Assembly: GCA_005889445.1 (NCBI GenBank)
Contig: VBGS01000165.1
Span: forward strand, 1 to 39,118
Source: Chloroflexota bacterium
Lineage (GTDB): Bacteria; Chloroflexota; Limnocylindria; P2-11E
Direction: 5' to 3'
DNA: 39,118 nt
Below the pieces are notes generated by a model. The model searched no databases, was not told the origin of the DNA, and saw nothing but the letters and a program-made list of their open reading frames with translations. Below are positions 15,544-23,491 of this stretch, in pieces. The translations under genes and the position numbers were made by a program. Positions within the stretch are counted from its first letter, which is position 1, and each line of letters starts with the position of its first letter.

Positions 15544-15572
15544 CAAAAGTGGGTCCACCCCACTTTTTTTTC
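15544..15572 (+). terminator. Intrinsic terminator / possible attenuator before nusA
   Basis: AAAAGTGGG, loop TCCAC, CCCACTTTT followed by further T residues forms a strong stem with a U-tract. It lies after the flp gene and also downstream of the extended -10 element, so it either ends the flp transcript or conditionally stops the nusA operon. A second GC-rich hairpin (CGGCC...GGCCG, about 15517-15535) lies just before it. Confidence 0.75.
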
Positions 15573-15628
15573 GCCCCAGCGCGGCTTTGGAGCCGGCGCC
15601 AGAAACTGAATGAAGGGGAGAGCGCGCA

Positions 15629-16849
15629 ATGAACCGAGAGCTCGTGACCGGACTTGCGCAGCTTTCAGCCGAGAAAGGCCTCCCCAAGGAAGTCGTCAGC
15701 GACATCATCGCCCGAGCGATCAAGCGGGCATACGGCGATGAGGAGCACATCGACGTCAAGGTCGACGTCCTGACCGGTGCGTTCAAGGTCTACCTGCTGA
15801 AGTCGGTCGTCGAGAAGGTCGAGGATCCTCGGATCCAAGTCCAGCTCGACACCGCAAAGAAGATCAAGCCGGATGCCCAGCTGGGCGAGATCATCCCGTT
15901 CGAGGAATCCGCCGCCGCGCTCGGCCGCATCGGGGCGCAGACCGCCAAGCAGGTCATCCAACAGTCGCTCCGCGAGGCGGAGCGCGAGCAGGTCTTCGCG
16001 GAGTACGCCGACCGCGAGGGCGACATCATCAACGCCAAGATCAGCCATTTCGAGGCGGGCTCAGCGATCATGGAGCTCGATCGCGGCGCGACCGCGATAC
16101 TCCCGCGCTCGGAGCAGGCGCCCCACGAGCGCTACTTCGCCGGGCAGGCGCGCAAGGTCGTCGTCCTCGAGGTGCGCCGCACGCTGCGCGGCCCGCAGAT
16201 CATCGTGAGCCGCGCCCACAAGGCGCTGGTGAAGCGCCTATTCGAGCTCGAGGTTCCGGAGATCTTCCACGGACAGGTCGAGATCGTGGGCATCGCCCGC
16301 GAGCCGGGAAGCCGCACCAAGATCGCCGTCCGCGCGCGTCAGGCCGGGCTGGACGCGCGCGGCGCGTGCATCGGACAGCGCGGTCTGCGGGTGCAGGCGA
16401 TCGTCAACGAGCTTGGCGGCGAGAAGATCGACATCATCGAGTGGGCGGAGAGCCCCGAGCGGTTCGTCGCGAACGCGCTCGAGCCCGCCCACGTGGTCCG
16501 GGTCGACATCGTTCCCGAGGACAAGACCGCCTACGTCGTCGTGCCGGACCGCCAGCTCTCCCTAGCGATCGGCAAGGAGGGCCAGAACGCCCGCCTCGCC
16601 GCGAAGCTGACCGGCTGGCGCATCGACATCCGGAGCGAGTCGGAGGTCCGGGCGGAGCTCGAGCCGGAGCCCGAGCCTGAGCCGGTGGCCGTCGCGGAGC
16701 CAGCGCCGGTGGTCGAGGAGGCCGAGGAGGCGATCCGCCACGATCTGGTCGCAGAGGTGGAGGCCGAGTCCGCGGCCGCGGACGAGGAGGATCTGGATGA
16801 GGAGGACCGCGCGCTCCTCGGAGGCAAGAAGAAGCGCGAGCGTCGCTAG
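15629..16849 (+). CDS. nusA: Transcription termination/antitermination factor NusA
   Basis: 406 residues. Domain order: RNA-polymerase-binding N-terminal domain (about 1-125, starting MNRELVTGLAQLSAEKG), S1 domain (about 130-200, GDIINAKISHFEAGSAIMEL), KH1 and KH2 (to about 345; GACIGQRGLRVQAIVNELGGEKIDI and SLAIGKEGQNARLAAKLTGW), then an acidic Glu/Pro-rich tail ending in a basic KKKRERR. NusA controls pausing, intrinsic termination and antitermination. A strong Shine-Dalgarno (GGGGAGAG) precedes ATG 15629. First gene of the nusA-infB operon; its tail overlaps the presumed ylxR start. Confidence 0.97.
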   Translation: MNRELVTGLAQLSAEKGLPKEVVSDIIARAIKRAYGDEEHIDVKVDVLTGAFKVYLLKSVVEKVEDPRIQVQLDTAKKIKPDAQLGEIIPFEESAAALGRIGAQTAKQVIQQSLREAEREQVFAEYADREGDIINAKISHFEAGSAIMELDRGATAILPRSEQAPHERYFAGQARKVVVLEVRRTLRGPQIIVSRAHKALVKRLFELEVPEIFHGQVEIVGIAREPGSRTKIAVRARQAGLDARGACIGQRGLRVQAIVNELGGEKIDIIEWAESPERFVANALEPAHVVRVDIVPEDKTAYVVVPDRQLSLAIGKEGQNARLAAKLTGWRIDIRSESEVRAELEPEPEPEPVAVAEPAPVVEEAEEAIRHDLVAEVEAESAAADEEDLDEEDRALLGGKKKRERR

Positions 16850-17147
16850 CGGCGGCGGCCCGGGGCGGGCCCTTCCGCAGCGGACATGCGTCGCCTGCCG
16901 GACGACCCGTCCGAAACGCGAGCTCGTCCGCGTCGTACGCTCACCGGTAGGGGAGCTCACCGTGGACCTCCGCGGTAAGGCGCCCGGACGGGGGGCGTAC
17001 CTGGATCCCGACCCAGCCTGCCTCGAGCGCGGGCTGGCCGAGGGGGTGCTCGCCAAGGCGCTCGAGATCGAGATCGACACGACGACGGCGGACCGGCTTC
17101 GCGAGGAGCTCGCGGTGGCCGCCAAGACACGCACGGGAGGAAGCTAG
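16797..17147 (+). CDS. ylxR: YlxR family RNA-binding protein
   Basis: The recognisable YlxR domain starts with RTCVACRTTRPKRELVRVVR (CxxC pair) and holds the GRGAYLDPDPAC motif. The only canonical in-frame start is ATG 16797, which overlaps nusA by 53 bp and adds an unusual Arg/Ser-rich stretch of about 28 residues. It has GGAGG 6 nt upstream, but this may only reflect Glu codons of nusA. A start close to the nusA stop would be more typical, yet no ATG, GTG, TTG or CTG exists there. YlxR (DUF448) usually lies between nusA and infB and has been linked to RNase P and transcription control. infB follows at once. Confidence 0.82.
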   Translation: MRRTARSSEARRSASVASGGGPGRALPQRTCVACRTTRPKRELVRVVRSPVGELTVDLRGKAPGRGAYLDPDPACLERGLAEGVLAKALEIEIDTTTADRLREELAVAAKTRTGGS

Positions 17148-19055
17148 TTGCCCAAAGCACGACCAAGGCGAATGCCGCCGCAGCGTGGACCGCGCCCGAA
17201 GGGGCGACGGCCGCAGCGGCGTGACCCGCAGCCGATCCCGGTCGCGGCGCCGGCCGTGGCGGTCGCGGAGCCGACCGGCGCGGTCGTCACGATTCCGAAA
17301 TCCATCGCCGTGGGCGAACTGGCACGCGCCATGGACGTGAGCGTCGTCGACGTCATCCGCAGCCTCGTGAATCTGGGGACGATGGCCTCGATCAACGAGA
17401 TCATCGACTTCGAGACCGCGACGCTGGTCGCGAACGAGCTCGGCGTCGAGGTCCGCCCCGAGGAAGAGGCGCCTGTCCTCACGGAAGAGGAGGCGCCCGC
17501 GACCGAAACGGTGGGGGCGAAGGAGATCCTCTGGACAGACGTCGATCCGGCCAAGCTCAAGGAGCGTCCGCCCGTCGTCACGGTCCTCGGCCATGTCGAC
17601 CACGGCAAGACGAGCCTGCTCGACGCGATCCGGTCGACCAACGTCACGTCGCGCGAAGCCGGCGGGATCACTCAGCACATCGGTGCATACCAGATCGAGC
17701 ACAACGGGCGGAAGGTGACGTTCCTCGACACGCCCGGTCACGAGGCGTTCACCGCGATGCGCGCGCGCGGTGCACAGGTCACCGACGTTGCCGTCCTCGT
17801 CGTCGCCGCGGACGACGGCGTTCAGCCGCAGACGATCGAGGCGATCTCGCACGCGAAGGCGGCGGGCGTCCCGATCGTCGTCGCGCTCAACAAGATCGAT
17901 CGGCCTGACTCCAACACGGATCAGGTGAAGGCGCAGCTCGCGGAGCACGGCGTCACGATCGAGGAGTACGGCGGCGACACCCCGCTCGTGCCGGTGTCCG
18001 CGAAGACCAAGCAGGGCATCGAGGATCTCGTCGAGACGGTGCTGCTCGTCGCGGACGTCGCCGAGCTCAAGGCCGACCCGGATCGTCCGGCGATCGGTCG
18101 CGTGATCGAGGCGCATCTCGACAAGGGCCGTGGCCCGGTCGCGACCGTCCTCGTCCAGACCGGAACGCTCGAGCGCGGCGACCTCGTCGTGGCCGGAACG
18201 ACGTTCGGCAAGGTCCGCGCGATGGTCGACGACAAGCTCAAGAACGTGGGACGCGCCGAGCCCTCGCGGCCGGTCGAGATCCTCGGGCTACCCGAGGTGC
18301 CCGAAGCCGGCGATGTCCTTCGCGTGGTACCGGACGAGAAGGCCGCACGGGCTCTCGTCGCGCAGAACGCGCGCGAGCGCGCGGCGGGCATGGCGGCAGA
18401 GCGACCCGCGACGCTCGACGAGATGTTCGCGCAGGTCAAGGAAGGCAGGGCCAAGGAGCTCAAGATCGTCTTGAAGGCCGACGTGCAGGGCTCGCTCGAG
18501 GCGATCAAGTCCGCGCTGGCCAAGATCCCTCAGGACGAAGTCACCCTCGCCGTCATTCACGACGCCGTTGGCGACATCACCGAGTCCGACCTCACGCTCG
18601 CCGCGGCGTCGGGCGCGGTCGTGGTCGGCTTCAACACGAAGATGGAGGCGCCGGCGCGGCGGGTCGCCGACTCGACCAAGGTCGACGTGCGTCAATACAA
18701 GGTGATCTACGAGCTCCTCGAGGACGTCCAGAAGGCGCTCACCGGCATGCTCGAGCCGGAAATGGTCGAGTCGACGCTCGGCCACGCAGAGGTCTTGCAG
18801 CTCTTCACCGCCGGGAAGACCACGATCGCTGGGTGTCGCGTCGCCGACGGCGTCATCCGCCGGGGCGCTCAGGCACGGGTGCTGCGCGGCGGCCAGACTG
18901 TCTACGACGGAAAGGTCGGGACGCTCCGCCGCATGAAGGACGACGTTCGCGAGGTGACGGTCGGCCTCGAGTGCGGGATCGTCCTCGAGAACTTCAACGA
19001 CGAGCAGGTCGGCGACGTCGTCGAGTGCTACGTCGTCCAGCCCAAGCCGCGCTAG
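17148..19055 (+). CDS. infB: Translation initiation factor IF-2
   Basis: 635 residues, short for IF-2 because the N-terminal region before the G domain is only about 147 residues: a basic Pro/Arg-rich start and one IF2_N-type domain (KSIAVGELARAMDVSVVDVI). G1 GHVDHGKT is at 148-155, then GGITQHIGAY, DTPGHEAF, NKID and SAK. Domains II, III and the fMet-tRNA-binding C-terminal domain IV (GTLRRMKDDVREV, LECGIVLENF) are complete. The TTG at 17148, directly after the ylxR stop, has GGAGG 6-7 nt upstream; ATG 17172 is an alternative. It positions initiator tRNA on the 30S subunit and hydrolyses GTP on 50S joining. Confidence 0.97.
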   Translation: MPKARPRRMPPQRGPRPKGRRPQRRDPQPIPVAAPAVAVAEPTGAVVTIPKSIAVGELARAMDVSVVDVIRSLVNLGTMASINEIIDFETATLVANELGVEVRPEEEAPVLTEEEAPATETVGAKEILWTDVDPAKLKERPPVVTVLGHVDHGKTSLLDAIRSTNVTSREAGGITQHIGAYQIEHNGRKVTFLDTPGHEAFTAMRARGAQVTDVAVLVVAADDGVQPQTIEAISHAKAAGVPIVVALNKIDRPDSNTDQVKAQLAEHGVTIEEYGGDTPLVPVSAKTKQGIEDLVETVLLVADVAELKADPDRPAIGRVIEAHLDKGRGPVATVLVQTGTLERGDLVVAGTTFGKVRAMVDDKLKNVGRAEPSRPVEILGLPEVPEAGDVLRVVPDEKAARALVAQNARERAAGMAAERPATLDEMFAQVKEGRAKELKIVLKADVQGSLEAIKSALAKIPQDEVTLAVIHDAVGDITESDLTLAAASGAVVVGFNTKMEAPARRVADSTKVDVRQYKVIYELLEDVQKALTGMLEPEMVESTLGHAEVLQLFTAGKTTIAGCRVADGVIRRGAQARVLRGGQTVYDGKVGTLRRMKDDVREVTVGLECGIVLENFNDEQVGDVVECYVVQPKPR

Positions 19056-19072
19056 CAACGAGGGAGACTGCC

Positions 19073-19426
19073 ATGGCGTACAAGCGCGCGGACCGCGTGA
19101 ATGCGCTGCTGCAGCGCGAGCTCGGCACCCTCATCAGCGAGGAGCTCAGCGACCCACGGATCGCGTTCACGACCGTGACGTCCGTCGAGGTCACCGATGA
19201 CCTGCGGAGCGCCCGTGTTCACGTCAGCGTCCTCGGCGACGATGAGGCCGTAAAGAAGACCATGACCGGTCTCGAGGACGCCAAGAAGTTCCTGCGGCAC
19301 CAGATCGGCTCGCGGACCGATCTGCGCTTCGTGCCGGAGATCACCTTCGTGGTCGACCGCTCGGCCGAGCGCGCGGTGCGCATCGCCGGGCTGTTGCGCG
19401 AAGCGCGCGAGCGTGAGGGCCGATGA
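19073..19426 (+). CDS. rbfA: Ribosome-binding factor A
   Basis: 117 residues from ATG 19073 (GAGGGAGA upstream). Starts with YKRADRVNALLQRELGTLI, then SDPRIAFTTVTSVEVTDDL and a KH-like fold ending VPEITFVVDRSAE, all characteristic of RbfA. It helps maturation of the 16S rRNA 5' end and 30S assembly. Fourth gene of the nusA operon; its TGA overlaps the nrnA ATG (ATGA). Confidence 0.96.
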   Translation: MAYKRADRVNALLQRELGTLISEELSDPRIAFTTVTSVEVTDDLRSARVHVSVLGDDEAVKKTMTGLEDAKKFLRHQIGSRTDLRFVPEITFVVDRSAERAVRIAGLLREAREREGR

Positions 19427-20400
19427 ACGAGGTCCTGACGGCCCTCCGAGCCGCGCGCCGTATCGCGATCGTCTCGCACCGCGATCCAGACCCGGACACG
19501 ATCGGATCCGCGCTCGCGCTCGGGCTGGGTCTGGAGTCGATCGGAAAGGCCGTCTCGTGGCACTGCGCCGATCCCGTCCCGGAACCGCAGCGGTTCCTGC
19601 ACGGCACCGATCGCATCACCCAGGATCCTCCGCCCGAGGACGTGGATCTCGTCGTGACTGTGGACTTCGGCTCGGTGGACCGGGCGAAATTCGCGCTGCC
19701 GACCCGTCCGCCGATCGCCAACATCGATCACCACGCGTCGAACGACCGCTTTGGCGTCGCCAACTTCGTGGACGCAACGAGCGCCGCGAGCGCTGAGCTG
19801 GCCGCGCGGGTCATCGACGCGCTTGGCATTGCGTGGACGCCCGACATGGCCACCGCGGCCCTGGTCGGGATCATGACCGACACGGGCTCCTTCCAGTTCC
19901 CGAGCACCGACGCCCGCGTCCTCGAGCGCGCCGCCCAGCTGCGGTCCGCGGGCGCCGACCTGCAGGCGATCACCTACAACATCTTCCGGAACAAGCGCTT
20001 CGAGGCCATCAAGCTGTGGGGCTTCGCGTTCGCGAGGCTCGCGCGCGAGCGCGAGGGGCGCCTCGTCTGGACCGAGCTCCGCGGGGCCGATCTGGCCGAT
20101 GCCGGCGCGCGCGACGAGGACATCTCCGGGCTCGTCGAGCAGATCGCTCGCTCCGGCGGGATGCGCGTCGCGCTGCTCTTCAACGAGCAGTCGGACACGG
20201 TCAAGGTCTCTTGCCGGACATCGCAGTGGGAGCCGTCGGTGGATGCGGCGGCCCTGATGGCACGCTTTGGCGGGGGTGGGCATGTTCGCGCTGCCGGGGC
20301 GCTCGTCCCTGGTTCGCTCGCGGACGTGCGCGAGCGCGTGCTCGACGCGGCCCGCACCGCGCTGGATACAGCGACCGCGCGCGCAGCCGTCACCGTCTGA
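19423..20400 (+). CDS. nrnA: DHH/DHHA1 phosphoesterase, NrnA-like (nanoRNase/pAp phosphatase)
   Basis: 325 residues. N-terminal DHH domain with IVSHRDPDPDTIGSALALG (metal ligands His19, Asp21, Asp25), VTVDFGS, and the DHH triad at 102-104 in NIDHHASN. A D.GSF-like TDTGSFQF follows, and the C-terminal DHHA1 domain carries the substrate-binding GGGGHVRAAG motif. NrnA degrades 2-5 nt RNAs and dephosphorylates pAp; related proteins cleave c-di-AMP products. Its position between rbfA and truB is conserved in many Gram-positive and Chloroflexi-like genomes. The stop overlaps a CTG that appears to start truB. Confidence 0.92.
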   Translation: MNEVLTALRAARRIAIVSHRDPDPDTIGSALALGLGLESIGKAVSWHCADPVPEPQRFLHGTDRITQDPPPEDVDLVVTVDFGSVDRAKFALPTRPPIANIDHHASNDRFGVANFVDATSAASAELAARVIDALGIAWTPDMATAALVGIMTDTGSFQFPSTDARVLERAAQLRSAGADLQAITYNIFRNKRFEAIKLWGFAFARLAREREGRLVWTELRGADLADAGARDEDISGLVEQIARSGGMRVALLFNEQSDTVKVSCRTSQWEPSVDAAALMARFGGGGHVRAAGALVPGSLADVRERVLDAARTALDTATARAAVTV

Positions 20401-21170
20401 ACGCACCGACCACCCCATCCGGGATCCTCGCGATCGACAAGCCCGAAGGCTGGACGTCACACGATGTCGTCGCGCTCGTACGCGGTGTGCTCGGCGTGCG
20501 CCGGGTCGGGCACGGCGGCACGCTCGATCCATTCGCCACAGGGGTGTTGCCGCTGCTCGTCGGCGCCGCGACGAAATTCGAACGACGGATGCACGAGGCG
20601 GCGAAGGCCTATGACGCGGTCATTCGCCTTGGGCGCGAGACGGCCACCGACGACCGCGAGGGAGCGACCACGCGCGAAGCGCCGGTCCCGCGGCTCGACG
20701 AGGCCACGCTTGAAACGGCGCTCGCGACGTTACGCGGTGTCATCGAACAGATCCCTCCCGCGTACTCGGCGGTGAAGGTGGAAGGTCGGAGGGCGTACGC
20801 ACGGGCGCGAGCTGGCGAATCCGTGGAGCTGGCGGCGCGGCGCGTGCAGGTCTACCGCCTCGACGTGTTCGACAGGAAGGCGGAGGATCTGCGGGTCCTC
20901 GTCGTGTGTTCCTCGGGAACCTACGTTCGCGCGATCGCGCGTGACCTCGGCCGGGCGCTCGGCTCGGCCGCGCACCTCGCGACGCTGCGGCGCCTCGCGG
21001 TCGGCGCGCTCGACGCCTCCGACGCACTCACGCCGACCGCCGTCCGATCTCTCGGCCGCGACGGAGCGCTTGCGGCACTTCGTCCTGCGGACGACGCGAT
21101 CCTCGAGTTGCCCCGGCGCTTCCTCGAGGCGCCCGCTGCTACGATCGTTTTCTCCGGGGAGTCGGCCTGA
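20397..21170 (+). CDS. truB: tRNA pseudouridine(55) synthase TruB, apparent CTG start
   Basis: 257 residues if started at CTG 20397, giving (M)NAPTTPSGILAIDKPEGWTS, the normal family N-terminus. The catalytic Asp44 is in GHGGTLDPFATG, followed by KAYDAVIRLG, IPPAYSAVKVEGRRAY and SSGTYVRAIARDLG, all TruB signatures. No ATG, GTG or TTG lies in frame within reach upstream, and any later start would cut the first conserved strand. The CTG shares three bases with the nrnA TGA (CTGA), the same overlap geometry as the many GTGA and ATGA junctions here. TruB makes pseudouridine 55 in the T-loop of tRNAs. Confidence 0.93.
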   Translation: MNAPTTPSGILAIDKPEGWTSHDVVALVRGVLGVRRVGHGGTLDPFATGVLPLLVGAATKFERRMHEAAKAYDAVIRLGRETATDDREGATTREAPVPRLDEATLETALATLRGVIEQIPPAYSAVKVEGRRAYARARAGESVELAARRVQVYRLDVFDRKAEDLRVLVVCSSGTYVRAIARDLGRALGSAAHLATLRRLAVGALDASDALTPTAVRSLGRDGALAALRPADDAILELPRRFLEAPAATIVFSGESA

Positions 21171-22648
21171 TGATCGCGAAGGCGCTCGAGCGCTCTCTCA
21201 AGTGGTCTTTGGAAGCCTGGCGTGGCCTCGCCCTCGACGCGAAGGTCGTCGCGGCATTCGGCATCGGGAACTGGCTCCTGCTCTTCGCAAACCACACCAC
21301 GGTCGCGGCGACGAGAGACGTGCCGCTCTGGGCGCTGTTCCCAGCGGGCTGGGACATCGTGTTCCTCGTCCTCTGCGGTGCGCTGGCGTTCACCTATCCG
21401 CTGCGCGACCTTCGCTCGGGTCCGGCATTTGGCACGCGCGCCCGTCTCGCGCATCTGGCCGCGATCGTGGCGGTCTTCGTGGTCCTGCCGACCATCGCGT
21501 CGATCGTTCTGCGGGAGACCGGAAAGCCGTACACCTTCATCCACGACGGAGCGCTCATGGTCGAGGAGGCGGCGCGGAAATTCCTTCACGGGATGAACCC
21601 GTACGTCGCGGACTACCTCGACACGCCGATGTTCTACTGGCCGATGATCAACAACCCCGCGCTGTATCACTTGACGTACTTCCCATTCATGTTCGTCGTG
21701 GCCGCGCCCTTCGTGTGGGTGTTCGACCATCTCGGAGTCGCCTGGGACCAGCGGTACCTCTACCTCCCCGCGTTCCTCGCGACGCTCGCGCTCGTGCCCT
21801 TCCTGGTCCAGGGGGCATCGCGGCGTCTCGCGATGACCGCTGCCCTTGCGCTCAACCCGCAGCTCTTCCCGTTCGTCGTCGAAGGCAGAAACGACTTCTT
21901 CGTGCTGTTCTTTCTGCTCGCCGGCGTCGCGCTGCTCATGCGCGAGCGGCGCAGCCTCTCCTCGCTCGCGTTCGCCGCGGCTGGCGCCGCGAAGCTGCAC
22001 GCGATCGTGCTCCTGCCGTTCGTCACGCTCTATCTGGTCGCGACTCGTCGGCCCCGGACTGCCGCCGACGTCGCTCGCGCGCTCCTGCCGACCTGGCCGG
22101 GAGCGCTCTTTCTTCTGGTGAGCTTCGTCCCGTTCCTGGTCAACGACTTCGGAGCCTTTTACGACGATGTCGTGCGCTACAACGCCGGTGGCGCCGCGTG
22201 GACCTACCCGATCTCGGGCATGGGGTTCTCGGCGCTGCTGCTCGCAATCGGCGTCATCCCGTACCGGCAGGCCGACTTCCCGTTCGCGGCGATAGAGATC
22301 GCGGTCGCGACCCCGATCGCGATCTGGTGGTTGGTCCGGCTCTGGCGCAGCCCGACGATCCCAACGATGCTCGCGGGCTACGCGCTGACGCTGCTCGCGT
22401 TCCTCTTTTTCGGGCGGTACTTCCAGGGGAACTACCTCGGCTTCATCGCCGCCGTCTTCACACCGGTGCCGTTCCTGGCCTTCTCGCCGCGGCGGCGCGC
22501 CCGCCGCGTCCCGCGAGCCCGCGTCGCCCTTCGACCCGAACCCCCGAGCATGCCGTCGCCGCTTCCATCGCCGTCGCCGGCGCCGCTCCCGGTCGCGCTG
22601 GATATCGGCGCCGAACCCTCGCCAGCCGGGGTCGCCTCGGCCGATTAA
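21170..22648 (+). CDS. GT-C type glycosyltransferase (DUF2029/GT87-like), polytopic membrane protein
   Basis: 492 residues with about ten hydrophobic segments. The first large loop has HDGALMVEEAARKFLHGMNPY, typical of polyprenol-phosphate-sugar-dependent mannosyltransferases and related GT-C enzymes, where acidic residues in this loop are catalytic. Other conserved-looking spots are NNPALYHLTYFPF and EGRNDFFVLFFLLAGVALL. The last 60 residues are a basic then Pro/Ser/Ala-rich tail, low in complexity. It likely transfers sugar from a lipid donor on the outer face; acceptor unknown. ATG overlaps the truB stop by one base (TGATG), so it is inserted in the truB-ribF interval of the nusA operon. 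Confidence 0.82.
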   Translation: MIAKALERSLKWSLEAWRGLALDAKVVAAFGIGNWLLLFANHTTVAATRDVPLWALFPAGWDIVFLVLCGALAFTYPLRDLRSGPAFGTRARLAHLAAIVAVFVVLPTIASIVLRETGKPYTFIHDGALMVEEAARKFLHGMNPYVADYLDTPMFYWPMINNPALYHLTYFPFMFVVAAPFVWVFDHLGVAWDQRYLYLPAFLATLALVPFLVQGASRRLAMTAALALNPQLFPFVVEGRNDFFVLFFLLAGVALLMRERRSLSSLAFAAAGAAKLHAIVLLPFVTLYLVATRRPRTAADVARALLPTWPGALFLLVSFVPFLVNDFGAFYDDVVRYNAGGAAWTYPISGMGFSALLLAIGVIPYRQADFPFAAIEIAVATPIAIWWLVRLWRSPTIPTMLAGYALTLLAFLFFGRYFQGNYLGFIAAVFTPVPFLAFSPRRRARRVPRARVALRPEPPSMPSPLPSPSPAPLPVALDIGAEPSPAGVASAD

Positions 22649-22657
22649 CCTCGGGCT

Positions 22658-23472
22658 ATCGAAGCGCTACACGACTTCTCGGGATGGCCACGTGGACCGA
22701 TCCACCTCGCCATCGGGGTGTTCGACGGCGTCCACATCGGTCACCAGGCGCTCGTTCGTGAGCTGAAGGCGTCGGCCGAGCTCGCCGGCGCATCGGCGCT
22801 CGCAGCGACGTTCGATCCGCTCCCCATACAGGTGCTCGCGCCAGGCGCGCCGGCATCGGCGCTCTCGGACGTCGCGGACCGCGTGCGGCGTCTGCGCGCC
22901 GCCGGCGCGGACGCGGTCGTGGTCTTCCACTTCGACGAGCGATTCGCGAAGCTTGGCGCCGACGAATTCATCGACCGCATGCGCGCCGCAGGCGACGTGC
23001 GACGGATCCTCGTCGGCCCGGACTTCCATTTCGGGAATCGCGCCGAAGGGGACGTCGACAAGCTTCGCGATCGCGGGCAACACGAAGGCTTCGTCTGCGA
23101 CGTGATGCCCCCGGTCCGCCTGGACGGCGAGGTCGTGAGCTCAACTCGCATCCGCAACCTGCTCCTCGCGGGCGACGTCGAGACAGCCGCACGGCTGCTC
23201 GGCCGGCCTTACGCGGTGCGCGGACGGGTCGTGCACGGAGCGAAGCGCGGCCGGGCGCTGGGGTGGCCGACGATCAACCTCGCCGGCCGACGTTTGGCGG
23301 CGGCGAACGCGTCCTCGAAGCCTTCCTGCTCGACTTCTCGGGCGAGGTCTACGGAGAAGAGGTCGAGGTCGCCTTCGTGCGGCGCCTGCGTGACGAGATC
23401 GCCTTCGCGAGCGCAGCTGAGCTATCGGCCCAGATCGCACGCGACGTCGAAGACACGAAGCGCGTGCTCTGA
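22658..23472 (+). pseudogene. ribF: Riboflavin kinase/FAD synthetase, frameshifted with internal loss
   Basis: The FAD synthetase half is clear: LAIGVFDGVHIGHQALVREL, then ILVGPDFHFGNRAEGDVDKL. The riboflavin kinase half begins normally (GRVVHGAKRGRALGWPTINLA) but then jumps, in another frame, to RPTFGGGERVLEAFLLDF and the usual end (VYGEEVEVAFVRRLRDEIAF...DVEDTKRVL). About 35 residues, including the expected GVYA and GVANIG segments, are missing near 23279-23297; the octamer GGCCGACG occurs on both sides of this spot. As written, the first frame runs on into the NHL gene. The start is also odd: similarity begins at about ATC 22658, and the first canonical codon, GTG 22718, falls inside the first strand. 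If real, FAD supply must come from elsewhere. Confidence 0.8.
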
Positions 23473-23491
23473 TCCGGAAAGTAGGGGAACG

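Noticed and set aside
22500..22648. Low-complexity 3' end of the GT-C gene as a tandem repeat
   Set aside because: Only an irregular Pro/Ser/Ala-rich tail; no periodic unit.
23279..23297. Programmed frameshift in ribF
   Set aside because: A frameshift alone would not restore the roughly 35 missing residues, and no slippery heptamer with a structure is seen.
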